The translations under genes were made by a program, and so were the position numbers. A DNA stretch of 64,000 nt, taken from assembly GCA_964356415.1 (NCBI GenBank), contig CAYHHK010000003.1, positions 1 to 64,000 on the forward strand, in the 5' to 3' direction. The notes below the pieces were generated by a model. That model had not been told where the DNA came from, did not search any database, and was given only the letters and a program-made list of their open reading frames with translations. The stretch is from JAPLDB01 sp964356415. Lineage in GTDB: Bacteria; Bacteroidota; Bacteroidia; AKYH767-A; 2013-40CM-41-45. Position 1 is the first letter of the stretch. Each line of letters opens with the position of its first letter. Positions 26,593-33,584 of the stretch are shown one piece after another.

Positions 26593-27706
26593 AAAGAATA
26601 TAAACCTTATTGCCTTTGATGTTCCTTATCCTCCTAACTATGGAGGCGTAATTGATGTCTACTATAAAGTCAAAGCGTTGCATGCGCTTGGAGTAAAAGT
26701 ACACCTGCATTGTTTCGAATATGGCCGCAAGGGTGCCGATGAATTAAAAAATGTCTGTGCATCGATCCATTATTATTCCCGGAGAACTTCAAAAAGTCAG
26801 CTTTTTAATACGTTTCCGTATATCGTCTTGAGCAGGGAATCAGATGAGTTAAAAAAAAATCTTCTAAAAAATAATTTTCCTATTTTGATGGAAGGCCTGC
26901 ATTCAACCCGCCTGCTTGGCGATCCTGATTTTGGTAAAAGGAAAATGTATGTGCGTTCCCATAATGTGGAACACGATTATTATGATAACCTCGCAAAGGT
27001 TGAAGGAAATATTTTCAAACGTTACTATTTTTACAATGAAGCCGGTAAATTGCTTAAGTATGAACCAGTGCTGAAAAATGCATCAGGAATTTTTGCGATT
27101 TCACCAAATGACACAAAATATTTTTCATTGAAGTATGATCACGTCCATTACGTCACTGCTTTTCATCCACATGAAACGGTGACATGCAGAGCAGGTAAGG
27201 GGGATTATGCTTTTTATCACGGAAACCTGGCAGTGGGAGAGAACAACGAAGCTGCGCTTTATCTTGTAAACAAAGTCTTTAATGATCTCGATCAGCAACT
27301 CATCATTGCCGGTAGCAAGCCTTCTGATGAGTTAAAGAAAATTGTAAGGACAAAAGCCAATATTGCTTTATATAATGATCTTTCACATGAACAGATCCAG
27401 GAGTTTATTGCTGATGCCCATTGCAACATCCTGCCAACGTTTCAGTCGACAGGGATCAAACTGAAGCTGCTCTCGGCGCTTTTTGCCGGACGTTTTTGCA
27501 TTGTCAATAAGCCAATGGTTGAAAATACCGGGCTGGAACATTTATGTATCATGGCAAATTCTCCGGAAGTTATGAAGGAGAAAGTAAAATCAGTATTCGA
27601 AAAAGAATTCACTGACCGTGAGCGAAAGAAGCGTGAAGAGGTTTTGCTTAGGGATTTTTCCAATATAGAGAATGCAAAAAAGATCCTGAAGGTGCTCGGA
27701 CAATAG
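26579..27706 (+). CDS. GT4-like glycosyltransferase
   Basis: This is a protein of about 375 residues. The frame is open from 26522, but GTG 26579 is the likely start: it places the Rossmann strand NINLIAFDVPYPPNYGGVIDV near the N-terminus and leaves only a 14-bp overlap with the upstream gene. The donor-binding half has YAFYHGNLAVGENNEAAL and a degenerate C-terminal motif PTFQSTGIKLKLLSALFAGRF in place of the usual E-x7-E block. Probably acts with its neighbour on an envelope glycan. Confidence 0.8.
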   Translation: MTSSEKNINLIAFDVPYPPNYGGVIDVYYKVKALHALGVKVHLHCFEYGRKGADELKNVCASIHYYSRRTSKSQLFNTFPYIVLSRESDELKKNLLKNNFPILMEGLHSTRLLGDPDFGKRKMYVRSHNVEHDYYDNLAKVEGNIFKRYYFYNEAGKLLKYEPVLKNASGIFAISPNDTKYFSLKYDHVHYVTAFHPHETVTCRAGKGDYAFYHGNLAVGENNEAALYLVNKVFNDLDQQLIIAGSKPSDELKKIVRTKANIALYNDLSHEQIQEFIADAHCNILPTFQSTGIKLKLLSALFAGRFCIVNKPMVENTGLEHLCIMANSPEVMKEKVKSVFEKEFTDRERKKREEVLLRDFSNIENAKKILKVLGQ

Positions 27707-27722
27707 GCAATGGATGGCTTTG

Positions 27723-28403
27723 TCAGGCCGTTTGTAATTCCTCTGTTATTTTTCCATTTTCGCATTTGATGGTTCGTGCAGGGAACTTATCCATCAAAGA
27801 ATAATTATGCGTTGCCATTAAAACGGCACGGCCGGAATTGCTGAGCTCGAATAAGAGACGCATGATGCTGTCAGATGTTTCAGGGTCCAGGTTTCCGGTT
27901 GGTTCATCAGCGAGAATCAACTCAGGATCGTTGAGCAATGCGCGGGCAATAACAACACGTTGCTGTTCTCCGCCACTTAGTTCATGCGGCATTTTAAATC
28001 CTTTTGTTGTCAGGTGTACTTTTTCCAGTACATCGTTTACCCGTGCCAGCATTTTGGATTTGTCGTTCCATCCTGTTGCCTTCAGCACAAATAAAAGGTT
28101 GTCATTGATGCTACGGTCGGTGAGTAACTGAAAGTCCTGAAATACGATACCAAGTCTTCTTCTGAGATATGGGACTTGTTTTTTCTTCAGGTGGTTCAGT
28201 GAAAAGCCGGCAACATGTCCATCGCCTTCAACCAGTTCAACGTCTCCATAAATCATTTTCAGGAGTGAACTTTTTCCGCTGCCTGTTTTACCGATGAGAT
28301 AAACAAACTCACCTTTATCAATCTGCAGGTTTACGCCGGTGAGAATCAGGTTTTTCGACTGATAAATATTTAACCCGGTAAGTTTTACAATTGCTTCTGA
28401 CAT
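27723..28403 (-). CDS. ftsE: FtsE-like ABC transporter ATPase
   Basis: This is a 226-residue ATPase with Walker A GKTGSGKSS, signature LSGGEQQRV, Walker B LILADEPTGNLDP and switch ATHN. Sequence style and length match FtsE, which with FtsX activates cell-wall hydrolases during division. No ftsX is adjacent; separated ftsE and ftsX are common in Bacteroidota. A LolD-type ATPase is a less likely alternative. Confidence 0.85.
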   Translation of the reverse strand: MSEAIVKLTGLNIYQSKNLILTGVNLQIDKGEFVYLIGKTGSGKSSLLKMIYGDVELVEGDGHVAGFSLNHLKKKQVPYLRRRLGIVFQDFQLLTDRSINDNLLFVLKATGWNDKSKMLARVNDVLEKVHLTTKGFKMPHELSGGEQQRVVIARALLNDPELILADEPTGNLDPETSDSIMRLLFELSNSGRAVLMATHNYSLMDKFPARTIKCENGKITEELQTA

Positions 28404-28432
28404 TGAAATTTTTTATAACGAACAAATCAACA

Positions 28433-28464
28433 AATCAACTATTCAACTATTCAACTATTCAACT
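28433..28464. repeat. ATTCAACT octamer array
   Basis: Three perfect ATTCAACT units (28441-28464) are preceded by a related AAATCAACT. The array overlaps the first two bases of the stop codon of the small minus-strand gene at 28463. Confidence 0.8.
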
Positions 28465-28675
28465 ACAACTCCAGCTTGAGCATTTTTCCATAAGGTATTT
28501 CAACTATGGATTTTATAATTTGTTCTGCCTTATCTGCCAACCCTGCTTTGGTAAGTGCTTTCTCAGGGCGGTCAACACGGAAATATGCAATAAGTGTGAA
28601 ATCATCACCCCTCAGCTGAATATAGTCCGGAATTTTTGCTGTACCTCTGACCTTTAGGATATACATGGTTTGCAT
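28463..28675 (-). CDS. Conserved small protein of unknown function
   Basis: This is a 70-residue protein containing IPDYIQLRGDDFTLIAYFRVDRPEKAL. Small proteins of this type are familiar in Bacteroidota and are sometimes mislabelled as fructose-6-phosphate aldolase fragments. No domain, signal or TM helix is evident. It lies 59 bp upstream of ftsE on the same strand and may be co-transcribed. Function unknown. Confidence 0.7.
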   Translation of the reverse strand: MQTMYILKVRGTAKIPDYIQLRGDDFTLIAYFRVDRPEKALTKAGLADKAEQIIKSIVEIPYGKMLKLEL

Positions 28676-28697
28676 TGAGAAAATTTGCCCGGCAATA

Positions 28698-29546
28698 CTA
28701 TCTCAAAGTAACCTGGTATGTTTTGTCCCCGATGGTTACAGTGGCATCGCCATCGCAGGTTCCGTTGCCGTAGTCAAGATAACGTTCAGGTTTATTTTCT
28801 GGTGTGAGGGTAAATTTCCCTTCGGTGATCCAGCGGCAACTTAACTTAACGTGCAGTGCTTGTGTTACTGTGGCGCTGAAGTTTACTCCTGCAAAGCTTT
28901 TTCCTGATGCATTTCCTGTAATGAGATATTCATCATCAACCCATGAAGCCGTGCTGTCGCCGGCAATCCATTCCCTGTTGCGTGTACTGTTCCATGTCAT
29001 TTGCTGATTCAGGTAATTGACCAGAGTCGCATTGGCCTGTATTGAAAAATTCGGGTTTCCGGAATTGTTTAGTCCGTTGTTAGTAACGGTGCGTTGTCCG
29101 TTTACTTTAGTAGCGTATGACGAATCATATCCAACAAAATAATTTACTGCATTCATTGTGATCACTGTTCCGGCATTTCTATAGGCACCGGTGAAACTGA
29201 CATTGATCTGTCCTTTTCTGTACTTGGCATCATTTCCCTGACAGAATTGCGATCCAAAGTCAATAATTGCTGTGCCTGATCCGTCAGTTGTATCAATCGT
29301 TACAGTGATCATTGCACAGGAAGTTAGTAAGCCGGATTCTCCGGACCCAAAACGGTGCGTGCTCAACTCACCATCTTCTACTGCCTGATCAGCAATTTCA
29401 TTGATCTCATTGAAGATGTTTTCTGATTGTGCATTGTCTTGAGAAGACTGTGTATCATAATCTTCTTCCTTTTCTTTTTTGCAACCAGTGGTTATGATCG
29501 CCAAAGCAAACAGCAACGCGAATGATGTGTAATAAATCGTTTTCAT
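28698..29546 (-). CDS. Bacteroidota lipoprotein, unknown function
   Basis: This is a 282-residue protein with a lipobox IITTGC (Cys22) and an acidic, Gln-rich linker (KEKEEDYDTQSSQDNAQ). The following beta-rich domain carries GKIN-type strands (YRKGQINVSFTG) and ends with the recognisable LDYGNGTCDGDATVTIG motif shared by a widespread Bacteroidota lipoprotein family. Likely outer-membrane anchored. It precedes the small 28463 gene by 22 bp. Nothing indicates a reaction or ligand. Confidence 0.75.
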   Translation of the reverse strand: MKTIYYTSFALLFALAIITTGCKKEKEEDYDTQSSQDNAQSENIFNEINEIADQAVEDGELSTHRFGSGESGLLTSCAMITVTIDTTDGSGTAIIDFGSQFCQGNDAKYRKGQINVSFTGAYRNAGTVITMNAVNYFVGYDSSYATKVNGQRTVTNNGLNNSGNPNFSIQANATLVNYLNQQMTWNSTRNREWIAGDSTASWVDDEYLITGNASGKSFAGVNFSATVTQALHVKLSCRWITEGKFTLTPENKPERYLDYGNGTCDGDATVTIGDKTYQVTLR

Positions 29547-29668
29547 ATTGCAAAGATAGTTGATTGGTTAATTAAGTTGATAGGTTGAATAGGGAAAGAA
29601 TTAACCTCTCGTTTGTTGTTTTTGGCTTGTATCCAATCAACTTCTCAACAAAACAACCACTCAACCAA

Positions 29669-30415
29669 TTACCTGTACTTCCTATTCGGTCTGTAATAAT
29701 CATTCATAGCCTCAAACATTTCGAACTTGCGTTTGATATAAACCATGAAGTCATATTGGGAAGAGTTTTTCATGAATGCCTCGCTGACATCACAGAAGTC
29801 AATGAAATGTTCGAATTCGTCATTGCTCAGGCTAATAATGTCATCAGCAACATACCTGGAGAGCAGTTCTTTCAGCAGGTTTCGTCGTTTTTCATTATTT
29901 ACAATTTGTGCATTATGTCTGCGTAGCCGTTCGAATCGGCTGAATTCTTCATATAAAAAAGTGATCGGACTTTCAAGTGCATTTATCCCGCTGATCTCAT
30001 AATCACGTTTGTTGTATCCAAGTTTCTGAATATCATGCTCGATGGCTTCAAGATCACGCGGAGCAATGACGCGGACTTCCGGAAGCTGAATTTCTTTTCT
30101 TTTTAACCTGACAAGGAGATCGTATCGTTCTTTTGGAATAGAATCCCTGAAGCAATATTTTACAAAATCATATCCTATTACAGCAATTACGAGCGTGTCA
30201 TTTTTGTTTATGTCTATGCTGAAAGAGCCATCTGCCTTACCATAAAACCCGTGCTGGGTTTCCATATCAACGATCATAAAATTATTGAGATCGGGTTTGG
30301 GTGTGGCAGGATCATAAACCCGTCCATTGACATGAACAAGGTTGGAATCTGTTTGCGCGAAAGAAGTTGAAAAAGCCAAATTGAGAATGCAAAATGGAAG
30401 AAGGTGTCTCATCAA
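29669..30415 (-). CDS. Exported CarboxypepD_reg-like protein
   Basis: This is a 248-residue protein with a signal peptide ending near FAQ (about residue 21). An N-terminal carboxypeptidase-regulatory-like beta sandwich (VNGRVYDPATPKPDLNNFMIV ... GSFSIDINKNDTLVIAVIGYDF) is followed by a charged helical region (ALESPITFLYEEFSRFERLRR). This arrangement is common in periplasmic Bacteroidota proteins of unknown role. The start could equally be the second Met. Confidence 0.72.
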   Translation of the reverse strand: MMRHLLPFCILNLAFSTSFAQTDSNLVHVNGRVYDPATPKPDLNNFMIVDMETQHGFYGKADGSFSIDINKNDTLVIAVIGYDFVKYCFRDSIPKERYDLLVRLKRKEIQLPEVRVIAPRDLEAIEHDIQKLGYNKRDYEISGINALESPITFLYEEFSRFERLRRHNAQIVNNEKRRNLLKELLSRYVADDIISLSNDEFEHFIDFCDVSEAFMKNSSQYDFMVYIKRKFEMFEAMNDYYRPNRKYR

Positions 30416-30436
30416 TTGAATTTAATTTAAAGAATT

Positions 30437-30462
30437 CCTCGTCTCGCCTTAGGCGAGGCGGG
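30437..30462. repeat. REP-like palindrome (CTCGCC type)
   Basis: The core CTCGCCT-T-AGGCGAG (30443-30457) lies within CCTCGT...GCGGGGTC flanks resembling those of the palindrome at 12421. The surrounding 30416-30673 gap also holds AT-rich runs such as AACCAATCAAC and CCAATAAACCAATAAAC, and no gene. Confidence 0.65.
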
Positions 30463-30673
30463 GTCATTTCATTGTGATACAAAGGTAGTTTGAATTGCCA
30501 AACATTGATTGGTTTAATTGCCGGTTCATGGAAATGGCATAATCCGAATAAGCTTTATAACCCAATAAACCAATAAACTTATCTCTCTATTAACCAATCA
30601 ACATAATAAACATATTCAACATATAAACGAAGTATCCATCACCTTCATATATTCGCTAACTAAAATAAACCCA

Positions 30674-31036
30674 ATGACCACCCCCCGCATCCGCGCCACC
30701 GAAAACCTGCACATATTATTATGGCTGATCAAAGATACCTGCTGGGTACAGGGTTATGAGTTGCTTGGAGTAAGTATGATCATGCCAACTATTTCAGTTG
30801 CGGTTTTTCTGACAGTGAGAACCCGAAAGGTCAAAGAAGAGTTCATTCATAATCTCGCTGTTGTATTCTGGCTCTGCGCAAATAGTGTGTGGATGGTGGG
30901 AGAATTCTTTTACAATGATTCAACCAGACCATATGCAGTAATCTTTTTTGTTTTAGGGTTGATTACACTGGCAGTGCATTATATACCGAAGTGGACGGAA
31001 AGATTCAGGAAAGAGAAAGAAGGAAGTAGGCAGTAA
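30674..31036 (+). CDS. Small integral membrane protein of unknown function
   Basis: This is a 120-residue protein with about four TM segments. Conserved-looking polar stretches are LLWLIKDTCW, HNLAVVFWLCANSVWMVGEF and HYIPKW. Proteins of this type occur in Bacteroidota without known function. The last residues (GSRQ) and the TAA stop are formed by heptamer repeat sequence (GTAGGCA GTAAGCA), so the original C-terminus may have been altered by the repeat. Confidence 0.75.
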   Translation: MTTPRIRATENLHILLWLIKDTCWVQGYELLGVSMIMPTISVAVFLTVRTRKVKEEFIHNLAVVFWLCANSVWMVGEFFYNDSTRPYAVIFFVLGLITLAVHYIPKWTERFRKEKEGSRQ

Positions 31037-31063
31037 GCAGTAGCGAGTAAACAATAGACAATT
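31026..31063. repeat. Degenerate heptamer array over a stop codon
   Basis: In one 7-bp phase: GTAGGCA, GTAAGCA, GTAGCGA, GTAAACA, ATAGACA, ATT. This is the reverse complement of the TGYYTAY family at 23152 and 24022. The second unit contains the TAA stop of the preceding gene (31034-31036). Confidence 0.75.
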
Positions 31064-31102
31064 GGTCAAATTTGTGTTCACTATTCATTTGGTATATACT
31101 TA

Positions 31103-31155
31103 TTGACTTAATGACCTAATGACGGCTGTTCTTACCAATGACCCATTGACGGCTG
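31103..31155. repeat. ATGACYYA octamer repeats ending in TGACGGCTG
   Basis: TTGACTTA, ATGACCTA, ATGACGGC-TG at 31103-31128, then ATGACCCA, TTGACGGC-TG at 31138-31155. The same units flank the assembly gap near 33.4 kb. Confidence 0.75.
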
Positions 31156-31216
31156 TTTCCTCTCTCATCACTTCCTTCATAATAATTGTATCTTCGTTTT
31201 ATAAAACACCCTACAC

Positions 31217-32506
31217 ATGTCAGACAGACGATCATTCTTTCAAAAGGCAGGAACGATAGCTGCGGCTGCAGCGGTACTTCCGTTACTTGATATTTTCCAG
31301 GCAGAAAAAGTTGAAGCAGCTGTAAAAAAGATAGAACACCTGTCTCCTCTGGATGCTGCACAGGATGAGGATTTCTGGTTTACCGTGAGGCAATCCTATA
31401 CCGTATCTTCAAATATCATAAACCTGAACAATGGCGGAGTAAGCCCGCAGCCAGTTGTCACGCAAGATGCATTGGACCGATATACTCGCCTTGCCAACCA
31501 GGGACCTGCTTATTACATGTGGCAAACGATAGGAATGGAACGGGAGAATGTGCGCAAGCAGTTGGCTGAACTTGGCGGCGTAAGTGCTGAAGAGGTTGCC
31601 ATCAACAGAAATTCTTCTGAAGCATTGGAAACAGTTATTTTCGGTATGGACATGAAGGAAGGAGATGAAGTGCTTACTACAAATCAGGATTATCCCAACA
31701 TGATGAGCGCTTTGCACCAGCGTGAATTGCGGGATAAAATAAAAGTAGTGAAGATCTCAGTTCCCGTTCCATGCGAGGATCCATCTATTATTGTTGAGCG
31801 ATTCAGAAATGCAATCACGCCGAATACAAAAGTGATACTGATGTGTCATGTCATCAACCTCTCCGGACAAATTATGCCGGTGCGGGAGGTGGCCGACATG
31901 GCCCATGAAAAAAACATTGAAGTCATCTGTGACGGCGCACATTCATTCGCACACCTTGATTTTAAGATTCCCGATCTTCATTGTGATTATTTCGGGACGA
32001 GCCTGCACAAGTGGCTGTGTGCGCCTTTTGGGACAGGAATGCTGTGGATGAAAAAAGAAAAGATTAAAAATATCTGGCCGCTTCTCGCCCATCCGGAGCC
32101 GCAGAGCGAAGACATCAGGAAGTTTGAAAACCTGGGTACGCGTTCATTTCCGATTGAAGCAAGTATTGGCGTATCAATAAACTTTCACCGCGGCATTGGC
32201 ATAAAAAGAAAAGAAGAGCGCCTGCGTTACCTGAAAAACTACTGGGCTGAAAAGGTTTCTAAATTTCCGAAAGTAGGCCTCAACACTTCTTTGAAGCGCG
32301 AATATTCCTGTGCCATTGGCAACTTTTGCATTGATGGCATGGAGCCCGGACAGATCATTGACAAGCTTTTCAGCGATTACAAAATTTACACAACGCCCAT
32401 TGTACATGATGAATTCAAAGGCGTGAGGGTAACTCCGCATGTGTACACGTCGTTGAGTGACCTTGATTATTTTGTTTCGGCAGTGGAAAAGATAGCGAAA
32501 GGGTGA
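31217..32506 (+). CDS. TAT-exported class V aminotransferase-like PLP enzyme
   Basis: This is a 429-residue protein. The N-terminus DRRSFFQKAG with an Ala-rich hydrophobic stretch is a twin-arginine signal, so it probably folds with PLP in the cytoplasm and is then exported. The aminotransferase class V fold shows CDGAHSFAHLDF (Asp239 for the PLP ring nitrogen) and GTSLHKWLCAPFG (Lys265, Schiff base). It resembles isopenicillin-N epimerase/cysteine desulfurase-like exported proteins. The substrate is unknown. A periplasmic location is unusual for PLP enzymes. No functional partner is adjacent. Confidence 0.87.
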   Translation: MSDRRSFFQKAGTIAAAAAVLPLLDIFQAEKVEAAVKKIEHLSPLDAAQDEDFWFTVRQSYTVSSNIINLNNGGVSPQPVVTQDALDRYTRLANQGPAYYMWQTIGMERENVRKQLAELGGVSAEEVAINRNSSEALETVIFGMDMKEGDEVLTTNQDYPNMMSALHQRELRDKIKVVKISVPVPCEDPSIIVERFRNAITPNTKVILMCHVINLSGQIMPVREVADMAHEKNIEVICDGAHSFAHLDFKIPDLHCDYFGTSLHKWLCAPFGTGMLWMKKEKIKNIWPLLAHPEPQSEDIRKFENLGTRSFPIEASIGVSINFHRGIGIKRKEERLRYLKNYWAEKVSKFPKVGLNTSLKREYSCAIGNFCIDGMEPGQIIDKLFSDYKIYTTPIVHDEFKGVRVTPHVYTSLSDLDYFVSAVEKIAKG

Positions 32507-32626
32507 TCTCAGCGAAGTACGAATCAAAAACGAATTTACAAATGGGGAATTCTATATAGAATGAAACGCCCTTTTAATGTAGTCATTATAAGGGAGGAAC
32601 GACTGAAGCAAGCCGCTAACTTTGAA

Positions 32627-33028
32627 CTATTCTTTTATCAATTTTCTGAAGAGTTCTCTTTCTTTGGTTTGAATACTGATAAAATAAATACCTGGTGAAA
32701 GGTTACTGATGTTTATTTCACTTTCATATTTTATTTTAATTAGTAATACACCGAGTGAATTATAGATTCTGATTGCCTGTATTTGAACGGAATAAGAGAT
32801 TGCTATTTTTTCTGTTGCCGGATTTGGAAACAATGAAATATTGCTCTGGATATCTAAATCATTTTCGCTACCAAGAGATAAACAAGAAATATTTGTTGAA
32901 GGTGGGTAAGGCTGCCTGTTGAGAGACTTATTTGTTTGACCGAGGGTGCTATCGGCAGTCAGGATAGCATCATTTGCTTGGCTTGTGTATTGAGTAATTA
33001 GTGTTGTTGAATTGCATTTGTTTGCCGG
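32627..33028 (-). pseudogene. Orphan T9SS C-terminal sorting domain (gene remnant)
   Basis: A minus-strand frame of about 133 codons ends with a complete type A sorting domain (LFPNPATEKIAIS ... GIYFISIQTK ... RKLIKE). Upstream it reads through a Ser/Thr/Asn-rich linker to an in-frame TAA at 33031-33029, with no ATG in between and no secreted catalytic part. It is therefore the tail of a lost or rearranged exported protein. The rest of 32507-33200 has no other convincing frame. Confidence 0.75.
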
Positions 33029-33200
33029 TTAATGCATTGAACGAATCTCATTATATTGCACATGCCTTCTCATTTTATGAGTAGATAAATTTTCTAAAAT
33101 AGCCCCGGATAGAAGCCCAAAGGGCGGATAGAGGGATGGTACATCATTGATGGACGAGATTGTCCGCTTCAAAATCCATACACAACTAATTTGAGGGGGA

Positions 33201-33322
33201 TTGCTTCGTGCCTCGCAACGACTACTTCAATAGGGCCTTGCTTATAACTTCGTGCCTTGCAATGACTACTTCGATCGGGGTCTTGCTTCTAACTTCGTGA
33301 CTTGCAATGACTACACGATAGG
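33201..33322. repeat. About 45-bp imperfect tandem repeat, three copies
   Basis: Copies start at 33201, 33238 and 33283, each opening TTGCTT and containing CTTCGTG-CYT-GCAAYGACTAC; the first lacks an 8-bp TATAACTT-like insert. A related fragment (CCTCGCAGTGACTAC) is at 37071-37088. Confidence 0.75.
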
Positions 33323-33325
33323 TGA

Positions 33326-33401
33326 ATGACTCAATGACCCACTGACGGCTGTTCCAGGCTGTTTCAATGACCAATGACCTAATGACTTATTGACGGCTGC
33401 T
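33326..33401. repeat. Octamer repeats on the left side of the gap
   Basis: ATGACTCA, ATGACCCA, CTGACGGC, then ATGACCA, ATGACCTA, ATGACTTA, TTGACGGC-TGCT. The last 30 bases before the Ns (33372-33401) are identical to the first 30 after them. Confidence 0.85.
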
Positions 33402-33501
33402 NNNNNNNNNNNNNNNNNNNNNNNNNNNNNNNNNNNNNNNNNNNNNNNNNNNNNNNNNNNNNNNNNNNNNNNNNNNNNNNNNNNNNNNNNNNNNNNNNNN
33501 N
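33402..33501. other. Assembly gap of 100 N
   Basis: Exactly 100 undetermined bases, the conventional size for a gap of unknown length. Both edges carry the same 30-bp repeat sequence, so real distance and content are unknown and may even be negative (overlapping contig ends). Confidence 0.99.
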
Positions 33502-33531
33502 CAATGACCTAATGACTTATTGACGGCTGCT
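33502..33531. repeat. Octamer repeat on the right side of the gap
   Basis: Identical over 30 bp to 33372-33401. It is followed by the palindrome CCCCCTTCGGGGG (33548-33560) and then the Rel/SpoT stop. Confidence 0.9.
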
Positions 33532-33584
33532 TTCTTCGGCTGCTTTTCCCCCTTCGGGGGCCAGGGGGCCGGCTGTTCTTCTTC

